From Typhlomys cinereus (Eukaryota; Chordata; Mammalia; Rodentia; Platacanthomyidae): DNA of 64,000 nt. The position numbers were made by a program, and so were the translations under genes. The notes below the pieces were generated by a model. The model saw only the letters and a program-made list of their open reading frames with translations. It did not search any database and was not told the DNA's origin. Numbering within the stretch: position 1 is the first letter of the stretch; each line of letters starts with the position of its first letter. Positions 47,371 through 58,992 of the stretch are shown one piece after another. The stretch covers positions 62,001 through 126,000 of the forward strand of contig JALPQD010000240.1 of NCBI GenBank assembly GCA_023101885.1, read 5' to 3'.

Positions 47371-50168
47371 GTGCCCTGTTGACATGCGTCAACATATGAA
47401 CAATAAATAGCATGAGAACAAGAATAAACACAGCAGTTACATTAACAATATAAAAGTGTTTGTCTTTGGAGGAAACAAGGTTAACTTCTGGGGGGAGGGT
47501 AATCTATAAGCTTCCTTTTGGAGGTTTCATTCAGTGTCCTCAGACCTGTGAGGTGGTCATGTCAGATGTTGGACTTTCCCTTTAGATCTCAATTGTCCAA
47601 CACAAAGAAGGCAGTAGTCAGCCGCTGAGTCTGTGGGGTCTGAGTATTAAAAGTTCTTGTGCGGGCATGTTTCTGTGGGTTACTAAGTTTCAGGCACAGT
47701 GAAAAGGAAAGCATCAGCGGGCCCGGCATGAGGAAGAGGGTTACTTACCATTTGCAAAGGCAGCGGAAGGTGGGACGCTGCAGGGACAGAAAAGTGAGGT
47801 CTTGAACATTCCCATGAGACAAGAGAAAATCAAGGTAAGAGACAGATTAGACATGGTCAGTGTGCCAGTTGCCCAGTGCTATCCTGGGCACTCAGATTGC
47901 TTAAGGTGGAGACTGTACAAGGAACATGAACTCTGATGGTCTCTGAGGCCCCTGCTGTTCTCTTAAAGGAGAGTGCTGTAGGTACAGGAGTGGATGGATG
48001 ACAGGCCGGAAGCTGAACTAGTGGGCCCTGTAGGGCTTAGTATTTGCCCTTTGTTATTTTCTTTGCATGGTCCCATCCTATGAGGCAGCCATAAGGCCTC
48101 ATGTAAGGCAGCTTAGAACATGTCTCTTGATTCCTATGAAATAGACCCAACTGTAGGATGGTGTTAGAGTTTCTGCTTCCACCCTTAGGCTGAGCTTCTA
48201 TTCACTCAGCTTGTTTTTGGGGTCAGATGGCATTGCCATAAAGTATTAGTCTCTTTAAAAAAAAAAAAAAATTGCATGAAAGGATGTGCAGGTTCCACAG
48301 TACACATGTGGAGGTCAGATGACACGAGAATCAGTTCTTCCTTACGTGGACTCTGGACGTCAAATTCAGGTTTTCACAGAGTCCATATCTTTGCCTGCTG
48401 AGCAATCTCACAGGCCCTAAGTGCTCTCTTGATTTTAATTCCTGAGGCTGAACAGTGCCGTGCAGTCCAGAGAAACTCATCACTTCCTGTGATTAGCGTA
48501 AGGCAAGAGAAACAAGTTGCGCAGTCTCAGAATGGAAAAGGCTGACCCCTGAACCCTCGAAGAAAGCAGGCGCTTCGAGTCTTCCTCTATCTTCTGACTT
48601 CCCCAAGCAAGGATTCCAAACAGTGGCTTGTGTGTTCCAAGAGCGCATCCTTCCCCAGGGTTAATAACAATTGCTATAAACTGTCTCCCTCCAGGACTAA
48701 GTCCAAGAAATATCCAAATGCCAAATCTAAATATCGAAAAGTATCTTTTAATATCAGCAGAATAAAGTCTTCTTTCCTAGGAACTTTTAAAAATAAGCAT
48801 AAATAAATAAATTTGGAGAGGAGGGTTATTTTATGAATGACTTTGACTTTTGTTGGAAATCACCATTCAGTTTAAAAGTGTCAACAGGAGGCTTTTTCCT
48901 TCAGAACTAATGCTCAAAGGGAGTATCTTTCTCCTTGAGAGTGTATCTTCACCCTTAGAGGAAAGGCTGTCCACAGCAGGTGAACTTCTTTTTCCTCAGG
49001 GAATTAATTATCTCCCCCCTTGGAGACAGGGATTCTGCAATTAGTGAGCAGGGAGGTAGGAGGAGGACACAGAAATCTTACACCTCAGCGGTTGAGAAGC
49101 ATAGAGCCAAGTTAACAGAAAGTGGCAGTACCTTGGAAGTAACAGTCAGCATTCGCAGTGCTGCCAGCAGAGCCGCATCTGGTCTACGGTTCCCGTCATC
49201 CCAGCAGGTTTCTGGGAGTTGGGAGGGAGACTGGGGTACACATATAGATGTTGGTAGCATGGGAAAAGCCAGGGTCACCAAGCAGCACTGGGGATCCTAA
49301 GCAACCACATGGATAGCACCATCTTTGTCCCCCGGCCTGTGAGGACCACAGCTGCTGTGCTGTCCGGCTGTCCATTGACAGTGGCTCCAGCTGCTGTCTG
49401 TCGGACTTTTCTACTGACAGTGGCTCCATGCAATTTTGTGCTCTTCCAACACAAGACACAATTCCTCAGCGGGATACTTGAAGGCCTCCACAGAAACATG
49501 GATGCCTCCAGTTTTAAGAGAAATGGTAGCTGTTGTCACTGGCTGAGGCAGGGAAGAGGATGCAGATATGCTCTTGGCTATTGGCAGCACAGGCAATGAA
49601 GGAAACATGAAGGGAGAGGTTTGATCAGGCTTCCCACAGAAATCTGCCCATTTTCCAAGGAAGAGAGAGAAGTCAGGGCCATTTCATGCCCACCTCCTGA
49701 CTGACTGCTGGGTGCTGTAGGCATGATCCGAGTCCCAGGCCACCTGCTGAACCACGCAGATCTCTGTATCCCAGGGCGCGAGATGCCAGGAGACATGGGT
49801 TTACAACTGGAGACAGTTAAGAACCTCACAGCACGGGGTATGGAAGGAGGCTGGTGAGTGGAGAGGGCGCATATGCTCAAGAGCCCAGCAACAGGACGTG
49901 TACGGTGCGTGCTTCTCCCACAGCCTCTCCCATGTTTGCATACCTTTCCTTGAACATGCTCACTTTGTCTCTGGAAGCCCAGGTAGGGAAGGGCTTCCAG
50001 TCGTTCTCTGCCAACTAGCTCCTTCCACAGTAGCTATGATGCTGCCATCTTTAGCTCCTTCCCCTGGCCTGCCAGGAAAACCACCTTTTGGTTTAGACTG
50101 GCTGCCATTGTAGCCCAGGTTGGCCTGGACTACAGTCCTCTTGCACAGCTTTTCAAAGTGTTCGCCTC
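47371..50168. other. Intergenic; mostly unique
   Basis: 47.4-48.25 kb appears single-copy. An antisense B3-like SINE lies at about 48285-48420. 48.45-50.1 kb is GC-richer, with short ORFs on both strands and no recognisable domain; see the finding on 49.2-49.9 kb. Confidence 0.6.
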
Positions 50169-50428
50169 TGTCACGGTTTGCCTATGTGTTGCTGATAAAC
50201 TCACAACCAAAGAGTTTAGGGGGAAAACAAGGGAGTTTTATTCTTTCTTATGATTCGCCAATTCTCCACCACAATTCTTAGTCCAGTTTGGCAGGAGAGC
50301 TCATACCAACACTAGGAGCCAAGGGAACTGGCCACACCATATTATTCATGGGATTGATAAGAGAGGAGCAAATCTCACTTACTATACAGCAAGACTGCCA
50401 AGGGTACTCCGAAGAAGGCCAAACTTTA
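50169..50428 (-). mobile_element. LTR-like repeat, copy C (part 1)
   Basis: TTGCTGATAAACTCACAACC and GCTCATACCAACACTAGGAG match copies A and B. It stops at the L1 insertion and resumes at 52794. Confidence 0.75.
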
Positions 50429-50669
50429 TGAATCACTACAAAAGAAATTGTTAATTGTGCAAAAAGACAACCCAGAGAATGGGAGAAAACTTTACTAGCT
50501 ATGAATCAGACAAAGGATTAATCTCCAGAGTATACAAAGAACTCAAAAAACTAAACACCAAGAAAGTAGTCAACCCAATTAAAAAATGGGATCTAAAAAA
50601 TATAAAAAAAAAAATGGGATCTAGAACTGAAAAGGGACTTCTCACAAAAAGAATTCAAATGTCAAAGAT

Positions 50670-51777
50670 TTTGTTGTTGTTTTTTTTCTTGCTGCAATAG
50701 CATGAGGTTTTATTTAACGACGCTCCGGGCGGCTCCAGCAACCTCTCACGCAGGAGAGACTGAAGCGGCCCCTCGCGACTGAAGCAAGTGGTTTACAAAG
50801 GGGTTTTGGGTGGGGGTCTCATTGATGAGGAGTTGTACAATCACTGGTCAGCAAGAGTCCAGGCCTCCGTGATTGATGCAGTCTACCTGCTTAACCGCAG
50901 GAAGTTTGCTCCGAATGGCAATTAGCTATTAACAGAATTTTCTTGCAAGACTTGTTTTCCCTAGGGCTGGTCATTCCCATCACCAAGGGTTACAGATCCT
51001 TTTCCCATCAACAGGGATATCAGGGCAGGGAGGGAAGTAGCAAGGTGCATACTTTTAGACAATGGCTAGCAGTAGCTATGCTTGAATAGCTATGAGCAAT
51101 AGCTAACTATAGCTATGCCTGATCAGCTATGAGCAAATATCTACACTGTGGGCCTGGACTGGCCCGTTTTGTGAATTTTCTTTTTAGGGCAAGGGTCTTT
51201 CTTTCCCTCCTCTTCTTTAGGCACACTCCAATCATGGAGTGTCAGTTACAGTTCTCGTGGTAAATTTCTGGGAGGATTGGAGTCAGTTTTTCAGTAGGGG
51301 TGTTCCTTCCAGGCGATTCCAGCAGTGGGGGATGTCTCTTTGGAATTCCAAAAACCTTAAGAGACCCATTCCAGCATAGGTACCCTAATCCTGCCTCATT
51401 TTCCCATAAACCTATTTGAGGACTCAGACCACTCTAGGGATAAAGGTCGATAACTCGCTCTAACTGCTTCCTGCTGAATAGGGACGGTGGAGATGAGAGT
51501 GGTCTGATGCCCTCATCTAAGTCCTCATTTATGAGATGCTGGGATGGTCTAGGTCTTTGATAGATGGCTTTATTACTTCAAGGTCATCTCCAAGGCCAGT
51601 GTTAGGCAGTCATATCCCGGATGAGCCCCCAAAATGAAAGACCCCAAGTCTTTCAGTCAGGAACGAGGCCACCAAGAGAAAGACCAAGACCCTTCTCCCT
51701 GCAATAACATGAGGTTTTATTTAACAACGCGCCAGCCAGCTCCAGCAACCTCTCACGCAGGAGAGACTGAAGCGGCC
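50670..51777 (-). mobile_element. L1-mobilised retrocopy of a gammaretrovirus-like RNA
   Basis: On the minus strand: R (51777-51700), U5 (51699-51635, ending CTTTCA), a tRNA-Pro-type primer-binding site (51631-51614), an internal remnant, U3-like sequence, a second R (50770-50693) and an A-rich tail (50692-50670). The 13-bp TSD AAATGTCAAAGAT flanks it (50657-50669, 51778-51790). The ends at R and poly(A), not at LTR termini, show that a genomic-type RNA was copied by L1 machinery. No gag, pol or env frame remains; it is non-coding. Confidence 0.85.
51614..51631 (-). other. Retroviral primer-binding site (tRNA-Pro type)
   Basis: The minus strand reads TGGGGGCTCATCCGGGAT, one base from the tRNA-Pro site TGGGGGCTCGTCCGGGAT used by murine-leukaemia-type retroviruses. 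It lies 3 nt after the CTTTCA that ends U5. Confidence 0.88.
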
Positions 51778-52017
51778 AAATGTCAAAGATCTTAAAAAAT
51801 ACTCAACTCCCCTGGTCAGCAGGGAAATGCAAATTAATACTATATTGTGAAATTATCTTATCCCAGTTAGATTAGATAAGATTAAAAGCACAAATAACAA
51901 TGAGTGTTGGTGAGGATGTGGAGAAAAGGGAACACTTACTCATTGCTGGTGGCCAAATGTAAATTGGTTTAGTCGCTTTTGAAATCAGTATGGAGGTTTC
52001 TCAGGAAGCTAAAAATG

Positions 52018-52242
52018 GGGCTGGGGAGATGGCTCAGAGGTTAAGCATCTGTCTCACAAGCAGAAGGTTCTTAGTTCATATCCCAGATCCCATGTAAAAA
52101 TGCCAGGCAGAAACAGCAGTGACCTGCACCTGGCGGGCAGAACCTAGGAAATCCCAGAGCAAAGCAAGGAAATAGAAGCAATCCAGGATGATTCCTGAAG
52201 TCACCCTTGGTCCTCCACAGGGACACACAGTGCCCTCTGATA

Positions 52243-52274
<32 letters not shown>

Positions 52275-52307
52275 TATGCACACACACAATTTTTTTAAAA
52301 AAGAAGA
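52018..52307 (+). repeat. Older SINE nested in L1, 12-bp TSD
   Basis: TSD AAGCTAAAAATG at 52006-52017 and 52308-52319. Full length: GGGGCTGGGGAGATGGCTCAG-type head, CAATCCAGGATGATTCC, (CA)n tail. Confidence 0.9.
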
Positions 52308-52619
52308 AAGCTAAAAATGTAACTATCTTATGAACCAGCTATACTACTTTTGGGACTATTCCCAAGGGACTCTACATCTTATTACAAAGACAAATGTTGA
52401 CCCCTGTTCATTGCAGCTCTACTGACAATAGCAAGAAAATGGAATCAACCAACATCCCATCAACAGAGGAATAGGTAATGCAAATGTGGTTCATATGTAT
52501 AATGGAATAGTGTTCAGCCATCAGGAAGGATGAGATTATGGAGTTTCCTGGTAAATGGATGGAACTAGAAAACAATATTAAGCAATGTATCTCAGAGACA
52601 TGAAATAAATCTTTTTTTA

Positions 52620-52768
52620 AAAAAAATTTTATTTATTCAATTGTGTGTGCATGTGTGTATGTATGTATGTGTGTGTGTATGTGTGTGTGTAGAACCACGG
52701 GCAAATTCGGGAACCACCATGGACTGCCTCTACCTCTTCCTTGTTTACTCTGCCCCGGGATTCACAGG
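52620..52768 (-). repeat. 5'-truncated young SINE at the L1 tail
   Basis: T-rich tail, ATTCAATTGTGTGTGC, TAGAACCACGGGC, stopping at GGGATTCACAGG; the tRNA-like half is missing. Confidence 0.85.
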
Positions 52769-52793
52769 ATAAAATAAAATAAAATAAAATAAA

Positions 52794-52974
52794 AAACTTT
52801 ACTGACCCGGTTCTTCCCATCTTACCCACCTGCCCAGGCAACGGTCCATCCACTGGGTCCTCATCAGTCAGCTTCCTGCAAACATGCTCAAGGACTTGCA
52901 TTAACTACTAACTTCACAAATGTGCCCGATTGTCAGCCTTCAGTTGTCAGATTGACACATACATGTCTAACACA
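52794..52974 (-). mobile_element. LTR-like repeat, copy C (part 2)
   Basis: TTACCCACCTGCCCAGGCAA, ACTAACTTCACAAATGTGCC and CAGTTGTCAGATTGACAC continue copy C after the L1. Confidence 0.7.
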
Positions 52975-53242
52975 CTAGAGTACAGACAGCAAGTATGCAG
53001 TGAACACTTCACATTCAGAATCTACAACAGAGAATGATGCCAAAGAGTCAAACTGCTGAACCAGCTCCCTCCATCCTACCCATTTGCTCAGGGAATGGCT
53101 CCACCCACTGTGCAGGTCTCCCCATAAAATCAGACAGTCTCTTGCAGGCGTGCTCAGGGCTTGCCTTAACTCCCAATTCTTCACAGATGTGCCCAGAACT
53201 CAGCCTTCAACCAGCAAGTTTACATATCTAACTAGCACATGG
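52975..53242 (-). mobile_element. LTR-like repeat, copy D (partial)
   Basis: CATTTGCTCAGGGAATGGC, CAATTCTTCACAGATGTGCC and CTCAGCCTTCAACCAGCAAG; it lacks the other end. Confidence 0.65.
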
Positions 53243-56117
53243 CCAACTCTGCCATACTTGTTTTAAATGGTGTGAAAATTCCATGTTCTTTGGGTTAATA
53301 ATACCATCCCAGAGAGGTGGATGAAAATGGTATTTTTCTTTCCTGATTCACACTATGAAGCATTCTTTTATGCGTTCAACCTTTGTATCTGTTGGTACCA
53401 TATCTGCTCATACCATTCAAAAGCACAGCCTTGAGAAATCCTCCTTGACCATTCTAAGTGAATGTGCCTTTGTCTTCCTGCCTTTGCAGGTTTGTTGAAT
53501 GACTATATTTGGGAGAAATTTGGAATGAAATACCCACATTTCAAGAGTCTAAAGAGATTTGTATTCATGCACTTCCACCTCCATCCTGCCTATGAAACAG
53601 CCAGATTAGAAAAATCCAAATGGCCCAGATCCCAAAGCCTTTGCTTTCCCTGTTCCTTGAGTCGGAGGGTAAAATGGAGTGCGAAACGCCATCTGGAATG
53701 CTGAGATGACAAGCTTTTTATCCAGAAGGAGGGTTTTCCCTACTGCCTTTCACGACTGTTACTATGTTCAAAATACAGCATTTCTTCAGACCCTGAGCTG
53801 TCTGCTGAAGTAATCAGCTCTTAGGCAGAGCAGAGCGTCTGTGAAAGGCAAGAAGACGAGATGGATCTGGAGAGGAGACAAACCCCTCTTTTGACTCATG
53901 GGCCCACCCTGCAGGAGCATCCACTGAGATGCATAGGGAACATGAAACCATTAACTCAGATAGCTTGGGCTGGTGAGTTGTCATGTAAAAGACCTCTAGT
54001 TGGACAAGGGACCTCCGCTGAGCCTCTCCACCCGTGCTTTTCTGGTATTTCCAGTGGCCTTCAGGCCAGAAATTCCCACGCTTAGAGGAACCCCAGAATC
54101 ACATAGGGTGCTCAACAGAGATGACAGTCTCCACTTGCAGAAATAGAAGCAACCATCTCAAGAGGCCCTCTGCAGTTGGGAAAACATGAAAATTATGTAG
54201 GAATTAAGCTACAGACTCAAACAATTTGTTTTTATAACATGAGCTTTCACTTATTGGGGGTGTTTTATAAGAGAATAAAGGCATAGTCTACTAGAGATTT
54301 TTGGGGCTCCCCAGTTCACTCTCAGGGAGTCCTGAGGTGTGCTGGGGAAGCCAATTTTCTTCAGAATACTGCTGTCCTCCTCATGAGGAAAGCACGTCCA
54401 GTCTGGTCTGTTTCGCATGCCCTTGGAGGAAGGAATGTATGTATGTTCCTGCCTTGGTCAACTGCCTCTGGGAGACAAGAATGCATCTTAAACAAGTGTT
54501 CACTCGACTCTGAAAGCTCCTTGACTTTCCCGCACACTCTACAGGAGCCTCATGGAGCAGTAACCACGATGGGAACAAAGCAGGAAGCTCTACCTACTGG
54601 TCACCATTTACTGAGAACTTACTGAATGCCAGGCCTGGTGCTTCAAGCATTTTACCAGCATCCTCATTTGATTCGAAAATGGTGCCACTTCACAGATGAG
54701 AATCCACACCGAAGGAGCAAGCACTCGGCCGGGAAGTGGTGGAGCCAGAACCGCACCCTCACTTTCACTCCCTGACAGTCTCCAGGGCTCTCCTACCTCT
54801 TCACTTTGGAAGTTTGCATGAGCTTTGGAGCCTGCTTTGACCCCGCCCCTTCCTCAGGGCCTCTGGAAATGCTCTTGTTTTTTGTGTGCCTTGATTTAAC
54901 TTCCACTGAGTGGAATGCCCCCAACTTGGAGTGGTTGGTGCCCCAAGGGCCGTTTGAGAAACTCTTTGGTATGAAGCCCTCCTTCACCCCCCATTGTTTA
55001 TAGCCAGCCCCACTCATGGAGAGTGTGTGGCGGAAACAAGTGCACAGCCTGTTGGCCTCAAGCCTTGAGAGCCAGAGCTGTAGGTCCCACTTTCAGGATG
55101 AGACAAGTTTGGGGACTTTTATTTCTTGGTAGGCCTGGCTGCTGCCTGGCAGGTGTTTGTGAGGGTCCAAGCTCTGGATTTAGATCGGAACTTGACAAAT
55201 GAGTCAATGGTGTCTGAAAACTCTCCACTCCCAACCGGAAGGCAAACCATGGAAAGAATGTCAGCTATTAAAGGTCGCAGTGCCCCCTGGAATCTCAGCG
55301 GCCCTTGAGAAGGTAACTTGAAGAGAAGCGTTCGAATTGTCTGAATTGCCAAGAATTTGCTTGTGTTCGTGCAACTCACAGAGGTTGGAGTGGGGAGCAG
55401 CTACACGGGAAGGGTCATCCCATTAGTATGCTGAGGCCTTGTGCAAAGCGGCAACTATGCATCCATGCAGAGCAGCTGTGTGTTACTTAAGCAGCTAATT
55501 TCGTGCTGTGACTCCAAGGATGTTTTTCCAGATCTCCTTGCTGTGAATAGCAGTGTTGTTTAAAATGGCTGTTACTGCTATCATCTTCTGGCCGGGAGTA
55601 GCAGGGGGAGAACAGATTGGGACCTCCTGTTTCCACTGGGAGAGGACATGACTAGTGGTTAGCCTGCCTCTAAAAGCCCTGGGGGGCATCATTAGGAAGG
55701 AAGGAAGGATGTATAGGATAAACAAAACAAAGCAAAGCCCAAAATAAGCCTCTTTTAAGGGCTTCAAAAGTGCTAGAATCTGACTCTCACGCTCCTGGGA
55801 CAGCCGAAGGTGAGGACCTGCTTGCCGTGTTCACACGACCTGGAGCGCCAAAGGAAAAGCAACCCAGGACGGGCCTGACCGGCTTTTAAGGAGTCCTGGA
55901 GGCAGATTTCCCTTAGGTTTCTCCTGTTTAGGCGTACCAGGGACTAATTGGATGTCTTACAAATGTGTCTACCAAGTCTTAACCAAATTTTAGCATTTAT
56001 AATTTATTTTCAGTTTTCATGATGGATCGAATAGATTTCAAAATGGTGTTGAAAATAATTCATTGCTTTTAAAAATGCTTTAAAGAGAAATTAATATACT
56101 GATTTTAAAAAAAATTA
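53243..56117. other. Intergenic; unique-looking
   Basis: About 2.9 kb with no recognisable repeat. Several ORFs of 60-90 codons on both strands show no domain, no Kozak-like start and no splice pattern I would trust. Candidate for conserved non-coding sequence. Confidence 0.5.
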
Positions 56118-56131
56118 GCGTGTGTGTGTGT

Positions 56132-56169
<38 letters not shown>

Positions 56170-56545
56170 ATGCCAAAGAACACTTGAGTGTGTGTGCCTG
56201 TGGAGGCCCAAGGATGATTTTTGGGAATCATCCTGGATTGCTCTACTTCCTTTTTGCTCTGGGGTTTCCTAGGCTCCACTTTCCAGGGCCAGAGGGACAT
56301 GCTTCTGCGATTTCTGACAGGTGTTACATGGGATCAGACTTCAGGTACTTTAGCTTGGTAGGCAAAGACTTTAACCATCTCTCCAGCCTGCTTTTTTTGT
56401 TGTTATTGCTGTTTTTTGTTTTGTTTTGTTTTCCTAATAGGGTCTCACTGTATAGTTCAGGCTGGCCTTGAATCTGTAGTCCTTCTGCCCTGGCCTCCTG
56501 GGTTCTGGGATAATAGACATATGTCACACCCACCCTCAATTCCTT
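56118..56545 (-). repeat. (GT)n, older SINE and B1 SINE
   Basis: (GT)n at 56118-56166; older SINE to about 56395 (GAATCATCCTGGATTGCTC, TTAACCATCTCTCCAGCC); B1 at about 56400-56545 (TAGGGTCTCACTGTATAG, CAGGCTGGCCTTGAATC). Confidence 0.88.
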
Positions 56546-58239
56546 TATAATATGAGCTTCACTTTTTCTTGGCTTACCACATTTCAGAAATGGGTGCTTC
56601 TAACATCTTTCTTTCTTTCTTTCTTTCTTTTTTTTTACATCTCAGGGAAACAAGATCACAGAGTGAATGCAGATACACTTGTATGTAAAGCAGCTTGCAG
56701 CACATGTGATTCCCCCAAAAGATTTCATGTGACCCCATAGAAGATTGCATGTGACCCCTCAAGTACCACATGAGAATCCCTCCCCCATAAAGGACCGTAA
56801 ACGCTGCAGTGCTGGCTGGAGCTGGCCAAAGCATCAGACATGAAGGTGGAGTTACTCTGGGAAGCCCATGTTGGGTGAACAAACACTTCAAGAGGTAGCT
56901 GGTGAGGCCAAGCACCAGACTTCAAGGCCTAGGCCTCCAAATACTCTTCTCTGATTAGCCTTGTAGTGGTAAATGCAGCTGATGGAGGCCTCATGTTGGC
57001 TCCATCTTCTCCAGTATGAATCCTGGTGAAGAGTAGTTGCAAGAACTTTGCTTCTTCCAATTTCCAAGTATATAGGAGGAGTTCCACCCTACACCAGACC
57101 ATGAGAGAGGTCAAGTAGCTGTGTCCTTCCAAAAAAACCTAGTCTTCAGAAGCCTCCATTTTTTCTTCCATAAGATGACAGGCATTGACCAAATTGATCA
57201 GTATCATATTAGTAACAACAACAACAAAAAAATCCAAAAACCCCACAGCAAGCAAACAAAGCAACAACAACCAAAAAAAAAAACAAAAACAAAAAAACAC
57301 CATCAACTTCCAGCTCCTTCCTCCCTAAAACACTTGAACCAAAACCCAGACACTGGAAGTTTCCAGAAGTTCCCCATATGATCTCCAGCAAACCACCTGT
57401 GAGAACAGTCTAAATAAACCCAAATGTTCCCCTGAACATCCCTCTAGGAGTCAATGCATAGAATATTCTGAGAAACTGGCTTCTCCGGGATCTTAGAATT
57501 GATCACCAGAACATTGTTTTGGTTTCTATTCCTATTCTGGGCAATGCTTCCTCAGTGAGCAGTTTAAATAATTTCAAAGGTCCTTCCTGCCTTGAAGTTC
57601 CTGTGACAGAGAAGGATATCCCGAGGAAGTGAGTGGGCTGGTGAATTTCAGATGCACGTATTTGTTTTGTCGTTCGATGTTTCCTGTAGCCCAGGCTGGC
57701 CTCCGACTGACTGTGTAGCCCAGGGTGACCATGAACTCCAGGGTGACCGTGAACTCCAGATCCTCCTCTACCTGCCACCTGCAGTACATACCCAGCAAGA
57801 CTCACTGATCCGCTGCAAAAGCAAAACATTCCTTTTTTGCTTTTATTTCCAGTTTTGAGTCCTTTTCTGAAGGGTACATTTGAACTTTTTCATAGAGAAG
57901 CAGAGGCGATAAATCCTCACAGCTCTATTTCTAGACAGGGCGGATATAACTAATCATTGAAGACCCCCAGATCTCCAGGACTTTATTTAATGGTTTTCCC
58001 CCCTAGGTCATCACTACCAGGCAGTCAAAGCTCAAACTCTAGATGGAACCTACTTGCCAGTGTAGGTATGGTGAGCGCAGCATTATATTTCTTTCATAAT
58101 TAGTTGTGTTTCACAACCTTAAAGGTGAGATTGCAAACAATCTTTCTCCTTCCAACTTCTCCTAGTCGTCAGGACTGTGGGATAGGTGGTATAGGGTCTA
58201 GGCTGAGTGTACATGAATTGATTCAGGGCAATAAATAAA
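56546..58239. other. Intergenic
   Basis: A (TTTC)n patch at about 56609-56633 and an A/C-rich stretch at about 57218-57300. An antisense B1 at about 57665-57785 contains a short internal duplication of TGACCATGAACTCCAGGG. The rest looks unique, without a supported gene. Confidence 0.6.
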
Positions 58240-58520
58240 TAGTTTGCATTGCTAAAGATTGAACCTGAGGTCTTATACGTATTAGACAAGTGCTCTAACC
58301 TAAGGTACTATCTCAACCCCAGAAAATAAGGGTTTTTTTGGCATGCATGTATGTGATGCAGTCGTGTACACAGGAGGGCTCTTGAGTATGTGTGCCAGGG
58401 GAGGTCTAAGGGTGACATGGGAATCATCCTGGAAGGCTCTTTCACCTTATTGCTTTGCTCTGGAGATTCCCGGGCTCTGCTTTCCAGGGCCAGAATTACA
58501 GGCCACTGTATCATTCAGCA
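58240..58520 (-). repeat. ID-like then older SINE
   Basis: ID-like to about 58318 (GATTGAACCTGAGGTCTTAT). Older SINE from 58322 (GACATGGGAATCATCCTGG, GGAGATTCCCGGGCTCTGC), head missing. Confidence 0.75.
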
Positions 58521-58839
58521 AGAAGAGCTCTGAGATCGAGTTTCAAGAAGGCATTTGAAGACCCAAACTTTAGAGGCAGCTTGGACACCTTCTATGGAGA
58601 CTTGCATGAAGAACTTCCATGGAGTGATTTTCTTGCTGCACAGTTGCCTGCTGGATGTCTTAAACGTTTCTAGCTGCAAGCTTTACCACAAAGGATTTCA
58701 ATACAGTTGGGTAGCCACTGTCCATGAAACTAGCTCGATGTTACATACATCAGAGCTGGGCTTTCTATGAATAGGAGCAAGCAGGTATAAAATATATCAA
58801 GTTCATTATTTTGGGGGAAATGAATTTTACATTTATTTA

Positions 58840-58992
58840 TTTTGTGTTGCAGTGGAGGCAAAGGAGATTGGACACACGAATGCCCTGGCGTATACATGGC
58901 AGTCAGATGCCATTTGGGGCAGTTTCCCCTTCTATCACTGTGGGTTCTGGGGATTAACTTGCCTTCACCCACTGAGACATCTCACCAGCCCT
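58840..58992 (-). repeat. B3-like SINE
   Basis: CACTGTGGGTTCTGGGG and TGAGACATCTCACCAGCCC. Confidence 0.7.

Larger units (their letters stand above)
50429..52793 (+). mobile_element. L1 (ORF2 3' end) carrying nested insertions
   Basis: L1 ORF2 3'-region landmarks run in order: GAATGGGAGAAAACTTTACT (50479), CAGCAGGGAAATGCAAATTA (51822), GATGTGGAGAAAAGGGAACA (51915), CCATCAACAGAGGAATAGG (52457). The frame is broken. TSD AAACTTTA at 50421-50428 and 52794-52801; the (AAAAT)n run at 52769-52793 is its tail. Confidence 0.8.

Noticed and set aside
50670..51777. Intact provirus or viral coding genes
   Set aside because: Only R, U5, primer site, a short remnant and U3-like sequence remain; no gag, pol or env frame is present.
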